Below are positions 1 to 8,513 of a DNA stretch of 64,000 bases, piece by piece. Location: assembly GCF_032460525.1 (NCBI RefSeq), contig NZ_CP135963.1, positions 1,240,001 through 1,304,000 of the forward strand, written 5' to 3'. The position numbers and the translations under genes were made by a program. The DNA is from Geodermatophilus sp. DSM 44513. Lineage in GTDB: Bacteria > Actinomycetota > Actinomycetes > Mycobacteriales > Geodermatophilaceae. Positions within the stretch are counted from its first letter, which is position 1, and the number at the start of each line of letters is the position of its first letter. The notes under the pieces were generated by a model, which saw only the letters and a program-made list of their open reading frames with translations, had not been told where the DNA came from and ran no database searches.

Positions 1-1522
1 GGCCGGGGATGGGAACGGCGAGCGCGCTGTGCATGCCCAGCTGCTGTACCAGTGACCGCAGCTCGGCATCAGGGACCTGTTGGACGAGGCCGTTGCTGTC
101 CACCAACGGGAGTAGCACGCTGCGACCGCCGGCTGCCCGCCGGCTGGGTTCGGTGAAGCAGTTCCGGCGCCTCTTGTGTTCCTCGGCCTCCCGCGTCACG
201 GCTGCCAGACGGGGGTCGCGGTGATGAATGGCGATGTCGTAGAGCTGGTCGTGCTCCGCGCGCACCTGGATGCTGACCCAGTCCGCGATTGATGGCACCA
301 GCGCGCGGGCCAATCGGGACAGCGACTCAGACAGGTCCAGGGACTGCATGAGGGACTCAGAGACCCGGCCGAGCAGCTGCACGTGACCGGCGAAGCGGTC
401 ACGTTCCCGCTCGGCCTCGAGCAGGCGCTGGGAGAAGTCTCGCTCGTGGAGTAGGGCTTGCTGCGCCTCCCGCTCCAGCTCGGCTAGGCAGATCCGTTCC
501 CACGCCAGGTCGAGCAGGCTGGCCAGTGACCGCACCCGGTGCAGTTCGTCCTGCCCGAAGAAGGGGGTGTAGGGGCTGACCCACAGGGACAATTGCCCCG
601 ACCGCAGGGCGAAGTCGATGCGCTGCGACGACGTGGTGGCAGCGGCGTTGCCCTTCCTGGTCACGCCGTCCGACGCGTCGGACAGACGCACGTCGCCGCT
701 GGTGGCGAGCACGCGCTGTTCATCGTCGATCAGGGCGGCACCGCGCCCGCCCACGACCCGTACCAGGTGCGGTAGCAACACGCCGGTGATCTGGTCGCGG
801 CTGGTAGCCGCCACCAGGCTCTGCACGGCTTGGTCGAGGTGGGCCTCATCGGGTCGACGCCAGGACGCGAGCAGAAAGCGGGGCGGTGTGAGCCCCGCCC
901 AGACCAACGCAGTGCTGACCACGGCGAGGCCCTGCACCACCAGGCTGGGCCACTCAGTCGAGACGCCTCTGGTGAAACCGGCGGTCAGGATGGCGACGCT
1001 GAGTCCGACCGACGCGGACGCGAGCAGCCGCATGCGTCGGCGCACCACGCTGGCCTGGGCGCGACCTGACACCCACAGTTTCACCGCCACCAGCGCTGAC
1101 AGCGCCGTCCACACCGTCAGGGCCGTCGCGAGGTACCACCCCGACCACGCCGCTGCCGGCTCGCCCGCTCGACGCAGCGGGGGAAGGACGAGGGTGGCCG
1201 CGACGAGCAGCAGCGTGGCCGCCGCCGCCACCCTCTCCACCCGCTTGGACACACCGGTGAAGGCGGCCGCGAACCGGTGCAGGCAGTACGGGACGCAGAG
1301 GAGCGTGGCGATACGCACCTTCCGCGCCCACTGCACCGCCTCTCCACCCGTGTCGGGAACAACCAGACCCACGGTGGTCACTCCGGCGAGCAACGCAAAG
1401 CTCACCGCCGCCCACTTCGCCGGCGCGTCCCGCCGCCGACGCCACAACACCAACGCTGTCGCCGCCAGACCGACGAACAGCACCGCCGTCAACGCCCGCA
1501 ACATCTCGACCAAGGACTCCAT
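1..1522 (-). CDS. 7TM-GAF sensor/regulator protein, C-terminus beyond window
   Basis: The minus strand is open from the window edge to about 1603; the 3' end lies outside, so the output domain is not visible. The readable protein has about seven hydrophobic segments (the first near ALTAVLFVGLAATALVLW), then a GAF-like region, a coiled-coil linker rich in E and R, and a second GAF-like region beginning near RVSESLMQSLDLSESLSRLA. In this family such proteins usually end in a SpoIIE/PP2C phosphatase or a histidine kinase; which one applies here cannot be told. I chose ATG 1522 because in-frame GTG codons at 1600 and 1603 would place a tandem repeat inside the coding region. The gene is divergent from a MEDS-domain gene, a pairing that suggests stress or partner-switch signalling (inference). 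Confidence 0.7.
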   Translation of the reverse strand, partial: MESLVEMLRALTAVLFVGLAATALVLWRRRRDAPAKWAAVSFALLAGVTTVGLVVPDTGGEAVQWARKVRIATLLCVPYCLHRFAAAFTGVSKRVERVAAAATLLLVAATLVLPPLRRAGEPAAAWSGWYLATALTVWTALSALVAVKLWVSGRAQASVVRRRMRLLASASVGLSVAILTAGFTRGVSTEWPSLVVQGLAVVSTALVWAGLTPPRFLLASWRRPDEAHLDQAVQSLVAATSRDQITGVLLPHLVRVVGGRGAALIDDEQRVLATSGDVRLSDASDGVTRKGNAAATTSSQRIDFALRSGQLSLWVSPYTPFFGQDELHRVRSLASLLDLAWERICLAELEREAQQALLHERDFSQRLLEAERERDRFAGHVQLLGRVSESLMQSLDLSESLSRLARALVPSIADWVSIQVRAEHDQLYDIAIHHRDPRLAAVTREAEEHKRRRNCFTEPSRRAAGGRSVLLPLVDSNGLVQQVPDAELRSLVQQLGMHSALAVPIPG

Positions 1523-1577
1523 GTCCTGGGACGCCGCCCCCTCCGCGCTCCAGCCGAGCACGCCTCCCGGCGGCTGG

Positions 1578-1609
1578 CTGTCACCACGCCACGCTGTCAC
1601 CACGCCACG
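1578..1609. repeat. Perfect 16-bp tandem repeat in a divergent promoter region
   Basis: The unit CTGTCACCACGCCACG occurs twice head to tail at 1578-1593 and 1594-1609. It lies between the 7TM-GAF gene (leftward) and the MEDS-domain gene (rightward), so it could be a repeated binding site for a regulator. If the leftward gene really starts at GTG 1603, the repeat would instead encode its first residues. Confidence 0.5.
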
Positions 1610-1650
1610 ACGTAAGGTACTCAGCTGGTGAGCGCAACTCGCAGCAGGTT

Positions 1651-1964
1651 GTGTCAACCCAGACGCTGGCGCCCCGAGGGGCAAATGTCTTGCACTCACG
1701 AAGCCGTGCTGAGCTCGATGGACGCCCCGATGCAGGCGCCGATGATGCGACACGAGGGTTCCGGCATGACGCGCTCATCTACGACTCGCTCGAGGAACTG
1801 ACCGGCGTTGCTGTCCCGTTCCTCCTCGAGGGTCTAGCCGCCGGGGACGGCGCAGTCATCGCTGTCGGACCAGAGGCCACCGACGCGCTCAGAACAGCGG
1901 TCGGCCCGGCGCGCGGTCCGGCCGATCAGCTCCGCTCGACCCACGAGGTCCCGAAAGGCCGCGT
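1651..1964 (+). pseudogene. Truncated MEDS-domain protein (probable anti-sigma/regulatory protein)
   Basis: From GTG 1651 the frame contains FRHDALIYDSLEELTGVAVP followed by FLLEGLAAGDGAVIAVGP, the start of a MEDS domain (sensory domain found in DcmR and in many actinobacterial anti-sigma-factor-like proteins). Full proteins of this type continue for well over 150 residues and often end in a HATPase domain. Here similarity stops after roughly 80 residues, and the open frame then runs into the end of an IS3-family element and stops at 2025. No continuation of the MEDS gene is found on the far side of the insertion. I therefore call it an insertion-truncated pseudogene; the missing half was probably deleted. 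Confidence 0.65.
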
Positions 1965-3217
1965 GGGACTGCTGCAGGTTCGGTTGACGACGGTTGGGAC
2001 TGATCATGCTGCGACGGCGGCCTGACTGGTGAAGGCGAGCTCGTACTCGACCGGGGTGAGCTTGCCGAGTGCGCGCTGCCGGCGGCGTCGGTTGCATGTG
2101 TGTTCGATCCAGAACACGACGGCGTTGTGGAGCTCGTCGCGGGTGCGCCAACGCCGCCGGTCGAGCACGTTCTTCTGCAGCAGCGCCCAGAATGACCCCA
2201 TTGCGGCGTGGTCCCCGGCGGAGACGACTCGGCCCATCGAGCCCTGCAGCCCCGCGGCGGCCAGGACCGCGCGGGAGGTCCGGGCACGAAACTGTGACCC
2301 GCGGTGGAAGTGCACCACCACGACTCCGACAGGCCGGCGCCGGGCGACCGCGGTGCGCAGCGCCGCGACGGCCAACTGCGCGGTCATCCGCTCGTCGAGG
2401 GCGTAGCCCACGATCCGGTTGCTGAACAGGTCCTTGATCGCGCAGCAGTAATATTGCCCTCGGCGGTCGGGTGCTCGGTGATGTCGGTGACCCACACCTG
2501 GTTGGCCGCTGCGGCGGTGAAGTCCCGCTGCAGGTGGTCATCGTGCACGGCCGGCCCGGGGATCTTCCCGCGACCGCGGCGGCCCTTGCGCACCGTGGTG
2601 GACCACAGCTCCTGCTGCGAGCACAGACGCCAGACCCGACGCTCCCCGACGACCAGGCCAGCGCGGGCGAGCTCGTCGGCCAGAAAGCGGTAGCCGAACT
2701 CCGGGTCGTCGCCGTGGGCGTTGATCAGGTAGGCGTCCTCGAGATCGCGCCGGCTGACCGGTGCGGCGAGCCAGGCGTAGTACGCCTGCCGGCTGAAGCC
2801 GAGCACCCCGCAGGTCAGCCGCACCGGAATGCCCTCGGCGGCCAGGTCATGGACCAGCGGGTAGCTGAATGTGGGAGCGAGTCCTGTGCGAAGTAGGCCG
2901 CGGCCCGGCGCAGGACCTCGTTCTCCATCCGGTAGCGGCGTTGCCCTCGTCGGCAGAACACCAGGTTGACGGCAGCGCCTCGTGGACGGACCCACCCGCA
3001 TCGCGAGGTCCCAGCGGCGTCCATGCCGTCGGGACGCCGTCGCTCCGTTCCGGTCGGTCGGCAGGCCGCAGTGGCGGTGCTGCCCCGAGATGCGGTGCCC
3101 TTGCCGGGTCCTCGAGCGCTGCCCGCGCCGAGGAGTCTTCGATGGGTTTTCCATGGCCCCGGCCGGGCGGTGACCGTCACGGTGAGAGATCGACCCGCAA
3201 ACTTGCAGGTCAGAGGG
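1965..3217 (-). mobile_element. Degenerate IS3-family insertion sequence, about 1.25 kb
   Basis: The segment carries a broken IS3-type transposase on the minus strand. Its size, about 1253 bp, is typical of the family. Candidate imperfect terminal inverted repeats are GGGACTGCTGCAGGTT at 1965 and, read inward from the right, CTCTGACCTGCAAGTTT ending near 3217; the ends are inferred from this weak match, so boundaries could be off by some bases. No target-site duplication is evident. It interrupts a MEDS-domain gene on its left and stops 17 bp from tRNA-Lys on its right, which implies a deletion or rearrangement after insertion. Confidence 0.65.
2004..3154 (-). pseudogene. IS3-family transposase (OrfAB), frameshifted and catalytically dead
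   Basis: Similarity to IS3 OrfB is clear: VRLTCGVLGFSRQAYYAWL, DDPEFGYRFLADELARAG, RVWRLCSQQ, NQVWVTDITEHPTAEG, then in another frame CAIKDLFSNRIVGYALDERM and LLQKNVLDRRRW. A one-base deletion near 2453 separates the two halves. The first DDE aspartate (WVTDITEHP) is present, but the second (usual HSDRGSQF) reads HFHRGSQF and the glutamate (usual AAMESF) reads AAMGSF. A scrap of OrfA (RMENEVLRRAAAYFAQ) is visible near 2900 in a different frame; its helix-turn-helix part is unrecognisable. The element cannot supply its own transposase. Confidence 0.85.
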
Positions 3218-3234
3218 GGTGAGAGGAAGGAGGG

Positions 3235-3307
<73 letters not shown>

Positions 3308-3483
3308 GTGTCTTCCGGTTGCGCCGGGCGACAGCCGAGAACGATACCAGCGCCCCGCCGCCGGCCCCGTGGTGGTCCTCCGGGGCGGTGGCCCGTCCCG
3401 TCCCCCGGTGTCCGGGGGACCGGATGGCCGGTGCAACCAGTCGTCCGGGGTCGACGGCTGCCCACGAGACGGAGGGGATCCCC

Positions 3484-4674
3484 ATGCGAGGCGCGTCCGC
3501 GCTGGTCACGGCGGTGGCGCTGGTCCTGCTGGCCGGCTGCCAGGACGGCGGGACGGCGGCCGCACCGACGGGCACGCCCACGACCCCGCCGTCCACCGCG
3601 GCACCGGCACCCGCCGCGGTCCGGCTGTCGCTGGCCGACGGTGCGACCGACGTCTCACCGCGGACCCCGCTGGAGGTCGCCGTCACCGACGGCGAGCTGA
3701 CCGGCGTGCGCGTCGTCGACGCGGCGGGCGCGGAGGTGCCCGGCGCGGTGGCCGACTCACCCGCGGACCCGGCCCTCGACGTCTGGACGCCGCAGACCCC
3801 GCTGGCCTACGGCGCCCGCTACACGCTGACCGCCACCGCCGCCGGGGACGACGACCGGCCCGCCGAGGCCGCCGCCACGTTCACCACGGTCACCCCGCGG
3901 ACGCAGCAGACGCCGTCGATCGGCCCCCTGGACGGACAGACGGTCGGCGTCGGCATGCCCATCCGGGTGTTCTTCGAGCAGCCGGTCACCGAGAAGGCCG
4001 CCGTCGAGCGCGCCCTGCGGGTCACCAGCTCCACGCCGACCGACGGCGTCTGGCACTGGACGAGCGACACCGAGGTGCACTTCCGCCCGTCGCAGTACTG
4101 GCCCGAGCACACCGACGTCACCCTCGACGCCGGGCTGTACGGCGTCCCGCTGGGCGGCGGCGTGTGGGGCCGGACCGACCGCACGGTCTCCTTCCGGGTC
4201 GGCGAGCGGCACGTGTCGATCGTCGATGCCGCCACCCACCGGCTGGCCGTCTACGACGGCGACCAGCTGGTGCAGGACTTCCCGATGAGCGCCGGCAGCC
4301 CGGACAACCCCAGCGCCAACGGCCCGCACGTGGTCACCGAGATGAACCGCGACCGGGTGATGGACTCCAGCACCTACGGCGTGCCGGTCGACAGCCCCGA
4401 CGGCTACCGCACCGCCGTCCAGTACGCCGTCCGCATCTCCGACAGCGGCGAGTTCGTGCACGCCGCACCGTGGTCGGTCGCCCAGCAGGGCCGGGCCAAC
4501 GTCTCCCACGGCTGCATCAACCTCTCGACGGCCGACGCCCGCTGGTTCTTCGGCTTCTCCCAGCCCGGTGACGTCGTGGAGATCCGGGGCTCCGACGGCG
4601 GCACGCTGCGCTCGGACGTCGCCGACTGGACGATCCCGTGGGAGCAGTGGCGCGCCGGCAGCGCGCTGGCCTGA
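3484..4674 (+). CDS. L,D-transpeptidase lipoprotein (LdtMt2-like)
   Basis: This 396-residue protein begins with a lipoprotein signal peptide ending in the lipobox LLAGC, so it should be anchored on the outer face of the membrane. A Thr/Pro/Ala-rich linker follows, then two Ig-like segments, and a C-terminal YkuD catalytic domain with the motif SHGCINL; the catalytic cysteine is residue 344. Such enzymes make 3-3 cross-links in peptidoglycan, the dominant type in many actinobacteria. ATG 3484 is chosen over the upstream in-frame start at 3301 because it follows GGAGGGG and gives a proper signal peptide. It appears monocistronic, 64 bp before the next gene. Confidence 0.92.
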   Translation: MRGASALVTAVALVLLAGCQDGGTAAAPTGTPTTPPSTAAPAPAAVRLSLADGATDVSPRTPLEVAVTDGELTGVRVVDAAGAEVPGAVADSPADPALDVWTPQTPLAYGARYTLTATAAGDDDRPAEAAATFTTVTPRTQQTPSIGPLDGQTVGVGMPIRVFFEQPVTEKAAVERALRVTSSTPTDGVWHWTSDTEVHFRPSQYWPEHTDVTLDAGLYGVPLGGGVWGRTDRTVSFRVGERHVSIVDAATHRLAVYDGDQLVQDFPMSAGSPDNPSANGPHVVTEMNRDRVMDSSTYGVPVDSPDGYRTAVQYAVRISDSGEFVHAAPWSVAQQGRANVSHGCINLSTADARWFFGFSQPGDVVEIRGSDGGTLRSDVADWTIPWEQWRAGSALA

Positions 4675-4738
4675 GCCGTTTCCCCGCGTCGCCGCAGGGG
4701 AAGTGCTCAGCACCGTCCCTGAGCGCTAGGAGAGTGCC

Positions 4739-5143
4739 GTGGACACCTGGGTGGTCGTGCTGGTCGTCGCCGTCGCGGTGGCGCTGCTGGTGGTGCTGGC
4801 CCTCGCGCTGGCCAAGCGCAACCGGATCAACGGGGCGCGCAGGCGGGAGCAGGCCCGCGAGGCCCTGCGAGAGGCCGAGGCGCGCCGCACGCAGGCGGAG
4901 GAGGAGCAGGCGGCCGCCGAGGAGCAGGCCGCCCGCGCCCGCCGGGAGCGCGCGGAGATGGAGGAGCGGATCCGGCTCGCCGAGGAGGAGGCCCGGCGGC
5001 GCGCCCAGCAGGCCGGCCAGCACGCCGCGGAGGCCGACCAGCTGCGCGCCCGGGCGGAGAAGCTGGCCCCCGGCCTGGCCGGCGAGCGCACCCGGCCGGT
5101 CACCGGTCCCGACCAGCCGACCGGCGGCGCCACCCGCCGCTGA
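4739..5143 (+). CDS. Small membrane-anchored coiled-coil protein
   Basis: The protein has 134 residues. Residues about 3-24 are one hydrophobic segment (TWVVVLVVAVAVALLVVLAL), followed by a basic stretch and about 80 residues dominated by E, A, R and Q in heptad-like spacing, predicted to be a long coiled coil. The tail is Pro/Gly-rich. GTG 4739 follows AGGAGAG at good distance. No enzymatic domain is recognised. Proteins of this design often act as membrane-tethered scaffolds, but its role is unknown. The E/A/R-rich composition makes homology searches prone to false matches. Confidence 0.75.
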   Translation: MDTWVVVLVVAVAVALLVVLALALAKRNRINGARRREQAREALREAEARRTQAEEEQAAAEEQAARARRERAEMEERIRLAEEEARRRAQQAGQHAAEADQLRARAEKLAPGLAGERTRPVTGPDQPTGGATRR

Positions 5144-5215
5144 GTTCGTCACCCCCCGGGAGTCTCATCCCCCGAGGGGCGCACCCGCGCCCGCCCGACC
5201 CACCGGAGGGGCGCC

Positions 5216-6295
5216 ATGACCGACCTGCTCGCCATCGGCACGCGCAAGGGCCTGTGGCTGGCCCGCAGCGACGACGACCGCCGCACCTGGACCCTGGGCG
5301 GGCCGCACCTGCTCGCCCAGGAGGTCGCCGCGGTGGCCGTCGACACCCGCGGCGCCACCCCGCGGGTGCTGGCCGGCACCCAGTACGGGCACTGGGGTCC
5401 GACGGTGCTGTGGTCCGACGACCTGGGGGCGAGCTGGCAGGAGACCGAGACCGGGGCCATCCGCTTCCCCGCGGACACCGGCGCCGCGCTGGCCCGCGTC
5501 TGGCAGCTGCGCCCCGACACCGCCGACCGGCCGGGCGTCGTCTGGGCCGGCTGCGAGCCGCACTCGCTGTGGCGCAGCACCGACGGCGGCGCCACCTTCG
5601 AGCTCGTCCGCGGGCTGTGGGACCACCCGCACCGGCCCACCTGGGAGCCCGGCGGCGGGGGAGGGGCGGTGCACACCGTGCTCCCCGACTCCACCTCGGA
5701 CCGGGTGACCGTCGCCATGAGCACCGGCGGGGTGTACGTCAGCGAGGACGGCGGCAGCGGCTGGACGCCCCGCAACCGCGGCATCACCGCGCCGTTCCTG
5801 CCCGAGCCGCCGCCGGAGTACGGGCAGTGCGTGCACAAGGTCGCCGTCGACGCGGCCGGCCCGGACCGGATGTACGCGCAGAACCACTTCGGCGTCTTCC
5901 GCACCGACGACGCCGGACGCTCGTGGACGTCGATCGCCGAGGGCCTGCCCGCCGACTTCGGCTTCCCCGTCCTGGCCTCCCCGGTCACGCCCGGCACCGC
6001 CTGGGTGGTGCCGCTGGTGGCCGACGTGGAGCGGGTGCCGCCGGGCGGCCGGCTGCGCGTGCACCGCACCCGGGACGCCGGGGCGACCTGGACCGAGCTC
6101 GGTGCGGGGCTGCCCGACGGGTGCTGGGCCGCGGTCGTGCGCGACGCCGCCTGCGTGGACGCCGCCGACCCCACCGGGGTCTACCTGGGCACCCGCGACG
6201 GCTGCGTCTACGCCAGCCGCGACGAGGGCGACACCTTCACCCAGGTCGCCGCGCACCTGCCCGACGTGCTCGTCGTCCGCGCCGCGCGGATCTGA
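5216..6295 (+). CDS. BNR/sialidase-fold repeat protein (WD40/YVTN/BNR-like)
   Basis: The 359-residue protein contains several repeats of the BNR type: DLGASWQETE, STDGGATFEL, SEDGGSGWTP, TDDAGRSWTSI, TRDAGATWTEL and SRDEGDTFTQ, each an Asp-box-like turn of a beta-propeller. Genes of this kind are annotated exo-alpha-sialidase or glycosyl hydrolase, but no sialidase catalytic Arg triad or Glu/Tyr pair can be assigned, and there is no signal peptide, so a cytoplasmic binding propeller is as likely. ATG 5216 has GGAGGGG just upstream. The next gene, a MoaD/ThiS-like protein, starts 2 bp after its stop; this pair looks co-translated. Confidence 0.8.
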   Translation: MTDLLAIGTRKGLWLARSDDDRRTWTLGGPHLLAQEVAAVAVDTRGATPRVLAGTQYGHWGPTVLWSDDLGASWQETETGAIRFPADTGAALARVWQLRPDTADRPGVVWAGCEPHSLWRSTDGGATFELVRGLWDHPHRPTWEPGGGGGAVHTVLPDSTSDRVTVAMSTGGVYVSEDGGSGWTPRNRGITAPFLPEPPPEYGQCVHKVAVDAAGPDRMYAQNHFGVFRTDDAGRSWTSIAEGLPADFGFPVLASPVTPGTAWVVPLVADVERVPPGGRLRVHRTRDAGATWTELGAGLPDGCWAAVVRDAACVDAADPTGVYLGTRDGCVYASRDEGDTFTQVAAHLPDVLVVRAARI

Positions 6296-6297
6296 CG

Positions 6298-6582
6298 GTG
6301 GGCGTGGAGGTGGTGCTGCCCGGCGTCCTGGCCGACCTGGCCGGGGGGAGCCGGCACCTGCAGGTCGACGCCGGCGGCGGCACGCTGGGCGAGCTCCTCG
6401 ACACGGTCGCCGCCGCCCACCCGGCGCTGGGCCGCCGGGTCCGCGACGAGACCGGGGCGCTGCGCCGGTTCGTCAACGTCTACGTCGACGGCGACGACGT
6501 CCGGTTCACCGGCGGCACCGCTGCCGTGGTGCGCGACGGGGCCGTCGTCCAGGTGCTGCCGTCGGTCGCCGGGGGGTGCTGA
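6298..6582 (+). CDS. MoaD/ThiS-family ubiquitin-like protein ending in Gly-Gly-Cys
   Basis: The protein is 94 residues long and starts at GTG 6298, two bases after the BNR gene stop. It has the beta-grasp pattern of MoaD: a loop GGGTLGELLDTVAAAHPAL, RFVNVYVDGDDVRF and a C-terminal strand leading to VLPSVAGGC. MoaD and ThiS normally end in Gly-Gly, which is adenylated and thiocarboxylated; here a single Cys follows. No E1-like MoeB/ThiF gene or molybdopterin gene is adjacent. It may be a sulfur carrier for the BNR protein's pathway or a protein modifier; both are inference from the gene pair. Confidence 0.8.
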   Translation: MGVEVVLPGVLADLAGGSRHLQVDAGGGTLGELLDTVAAAHPALGRRVRDETGALRRFVNVYVDGDDVRFTGGTAAVVRDGAVVQVLPSVAGGC

Positions 6583-6618
6583 GCAGGTCGCGGTGCGGGC
6601 CTCGAAACGAGCGGCGGG

Positions 6619-6864
6619 TCAGAGGACGGCCAGCGTCGTGCACTCGGCGCACAGCTGGGAGGTGTCGTGGGCCTCCGGCGGCCAGACGGTCTCCTCGTCG
6701 ACGGCGACGTAGGCGCCGCACAGCGCCTTGCGGCTGCGGCCGGTCACCCGGCCGATGGTGGCGTGCGCGGGTCCGATCCGGCGCGCGACCAGGCCCTCGG
6801 CGCTGCCCACCGAGCCGACCATCACGACGGCGTGCGCAGTCCCGTAGCAGTAGGCGAGAGTCAT
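6619..6864 (-). CDS. Small conserved-type protein with a C-x2-C motif
   Basis: This 81-residue reading frame starts at ATG 6864 and is inside a much longer artefactual open frame. The product begins [17 protein letters not shown] and contains RKALCGAYV and, 30 residues later, [12 protein letters not shown], a spacing that could bind a metal such as zinc. Similar short proteins with a Cys near ALCG and a terminal CxxC are common hypothetical proteins in actinobacteria. The codon pattern (G/C at third positions) supports coding. It is convergent with the MoaD-like gene. Function is unknown. Confidence 0.6.
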   Translation of the reverse strand: MTLAYCYGTAHAVVMVGSVGSAEGLVARRIGPAHATIGRVTGRSRKALCGAYVAVDEETVWPPEAHDTSQLCAECTTLAVL

Positions 6865-7035
6865 GACCCCAGGGTTCCCACGGGCGGCCGGGCCGGAGGG
6901 GCACCTCGGGGAGCGTGTCCGGTGCACCCGCCCCGGCAGCCCCTGCCGCCTCGTGCGGTGCCCCCTGCACCGCGCACCCCACCGCCGGAACGCGGTCGGA
7001 CTCAACTCCGGTCCCCGTGCGCCGATGAGGAGGTC

Positions 7036-8367
7036 GTGACCGAGACCAGGACGCAGCCGGCGACCGATGAAGAGTCGCGCGGCGGACTCTGGGCGGCCAT
7101 CCCCCGGGGCGCGCAGCTCGACGCCCGCAGCTTCCGCTCCCGGCACCGGGTGACCACCGGGCTGCTCGTCGCCCACCTGCCCGTGCTGGCGCTCATCGGG
7201 CTCTCCCGCGGCGTGGGCGGCTGGCTGCTGTGGGGCCAGCTGGCCGCCATGGCCGTCCTCGTGCTGCTGGGCGTGGCGCTGAGCGGCCAGGTGGCGCGGG
7301 CCAGCGCGGTGGGCCTCGGCCTGATGGTCGGCGCGGACGTGCTGGTGCACGTGGGCGGCGGCCTCACCGACCTGCACATCTGGTTCTACGTGCTGCTCCC
7401 GGTGGTCGCGCTGTACCAGATGTGGACGCCGTTCCTCGTGGCCGTCGGCTTCGTCGCCGTCCACCACGCGCTGGCCGGCATCTTCGTGCCGACCTCGGTC
7501 TTCTCCGAGCACGCGCACCACAACCCACTGGCCTTCGTCGCGCTGCACGCGGTCTTCGTGCTGGTGGAGGCCACCTTCCTGGCCTACGGGTGGAAGTTCG
7601 TCGAGGAGGCCGACCGCGAGCGGCGGCTGCAGCGCCGGGCGGCGGCCGAGCAGCAGGCCGCGCAGGTCCGCGCCGAGCTGGAGCTGGCCGAGGAGCGGGC
7701 CCGGACGGCCGACGACGCCGCCCGCCAGGCGCGGGAGCAGCAGGAGCGCGCCACCCGGCTGGAGCGCCACCTCGCCGGCCTGGTCGACGCCGGCCGGCGG
7801 CTGGACGACAACGTCGCCACGGCCACCGACGTGATGCAGGGGCTGCGGTCGGCGATCGCCGACATCGCGGCCGCGGCCAGCGGGGCGAGCACCACCGCCC
7901 AGCAGGCCAGCGACCGCTCCCGCACCGGCGCGGCGACGGTGGAGCGGCTGGCCGGCACCATGGCCGAGATCGACCAGATCGCCGGCAGCATCTCCTCGAT
8001 CGCGGACCAGACCAACCTGCTGGCGCTCAACGCCACCATCGAGTCCGCCCGCGCCGGGGAGGCCGGCAAGGGCTTCGCCGTCGTCGCCGGCGAGGTGAAG
8101 GACCTCGCGTCGGAGACCGCGCGGGCCACCGAGCGGATCCGCGCGGTGGTCGACGCGGTGCGCTCGGAGGTCGAGACCGCCGGCACCGCGCTGGGCGGCG
8201 TGGAGGAGGTCATCCGCGGCGTCGTGGACGCGCAGAGCACCATCGCCGCCGCCGTGGAGCAGCAGAGTGCGGCGACCGCGCAGGCGCAGGAGGCCATCAG
8301 CGGTGCCTCGCGGGAGGCCGCGTCCATGGCCGCCGACCTGCAGCGGATCGTCACCGGCGCGCCCTGA
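7036..8367 (+). CDS. Methyl-accepting chemotaxis protein with multi-pass membrane sensor
   Basis: GTG 7036 directly follows GATGAGGAGG and gives 443 residues. The first 190 residues contain about six hydrophobic helices with short loops rather than a large extracellular domain, so the sensed signal is probably membrane- or light/redox-related rather than a periplasmic ligand. A long coiled coil follows, then the signalling domain with the highly conserved hairpin tip ([37 protein letters not shown]). It would bind CheW/CheA, which are not in this window. An HxxH-type pair (VHHALAG and HAHHNPLAF) lies near the membrane helices and could bind metal or haem, which is conjecture. Confidence 0.9.
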   Translation: MTETRTQPATDEESRGGLWAAIPRGAQLDARSFRSRHRVTTGLLVAHLPVLALIGLSRGVGGWLLWGQLAAMAVLVLLGVALSGQVARASAVGLGLMVGADVLVHVGGGLTDLHIWFYVLLPVVALYQMWTPFLVAVGFVAVHHALAGIFVPTSVFSEHAHHNPLAFVALHAVFVLVEATFLAYGWKFVEEADRERRLQRRAAAEQQAAQVRAELELAEERARTADDAARQAREQQERATRLERHLAGLVDAGRRLDDNVATATDVMQGLRSAIADIAAAASGASTTAQQASDRSRTGAATVERLAGTMAEIDQIAGSISSIADQTNLLALNATIESARAGEAGKGFAVVAGEVKDLASETARATERIRAVVDAVRSEVETAGTALGGVEEVIRGVVDAQSTIAAAVEQQSAATAQAQEAISGASREAASMAADLQRIVTGAP

Positions 8368-8408
8368 GCCGGGGTCAGCCGCCCGCGGCGTCCAGCGCCT
8401 CCAGGCGG

Positions 8409-8473
8409 CCGTGATCATCGGCAGGTGGCTGCCCGACCCGCCGACAGCGGCAACCACCCGACGGTGATCACGG
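8409..8473. terminator. Long imperfect inverted repeat between convergent genes
   Basis: Arms 8409-8433 and 8449-8473 match at 21 of 25 positions (CCGTGATCATCG... against ...CGGTGATCACGG) around a 15-nt loop. It lies between the chemoreceptor and prfC, which converge, so a bidirectional terminator is the simplest reading. There is no U-tract, as is usual in GC-rich actinobacteria. Confidence 0.6.
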
Positions 8474-8513
8474 TGCTCGGGGGAGACGCCGGAGCGACGG
8501 TCGCCGCCCGGGG

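Noticed and set aside
618..1631. 337-codon plus-strand open frame
   Set aside because: Antisense to the 7TM-GAF gene, which shows consecutive membrane helices and GAF motifs; the plus frame is R/T/A-rich without any domain.
1656..1661. TTGACA hexamer on the minus strand as a -35 box
   Set aside because: No acceptable -10 box lies 16-18 bp downstream, and isolated hexamers arise by chance.
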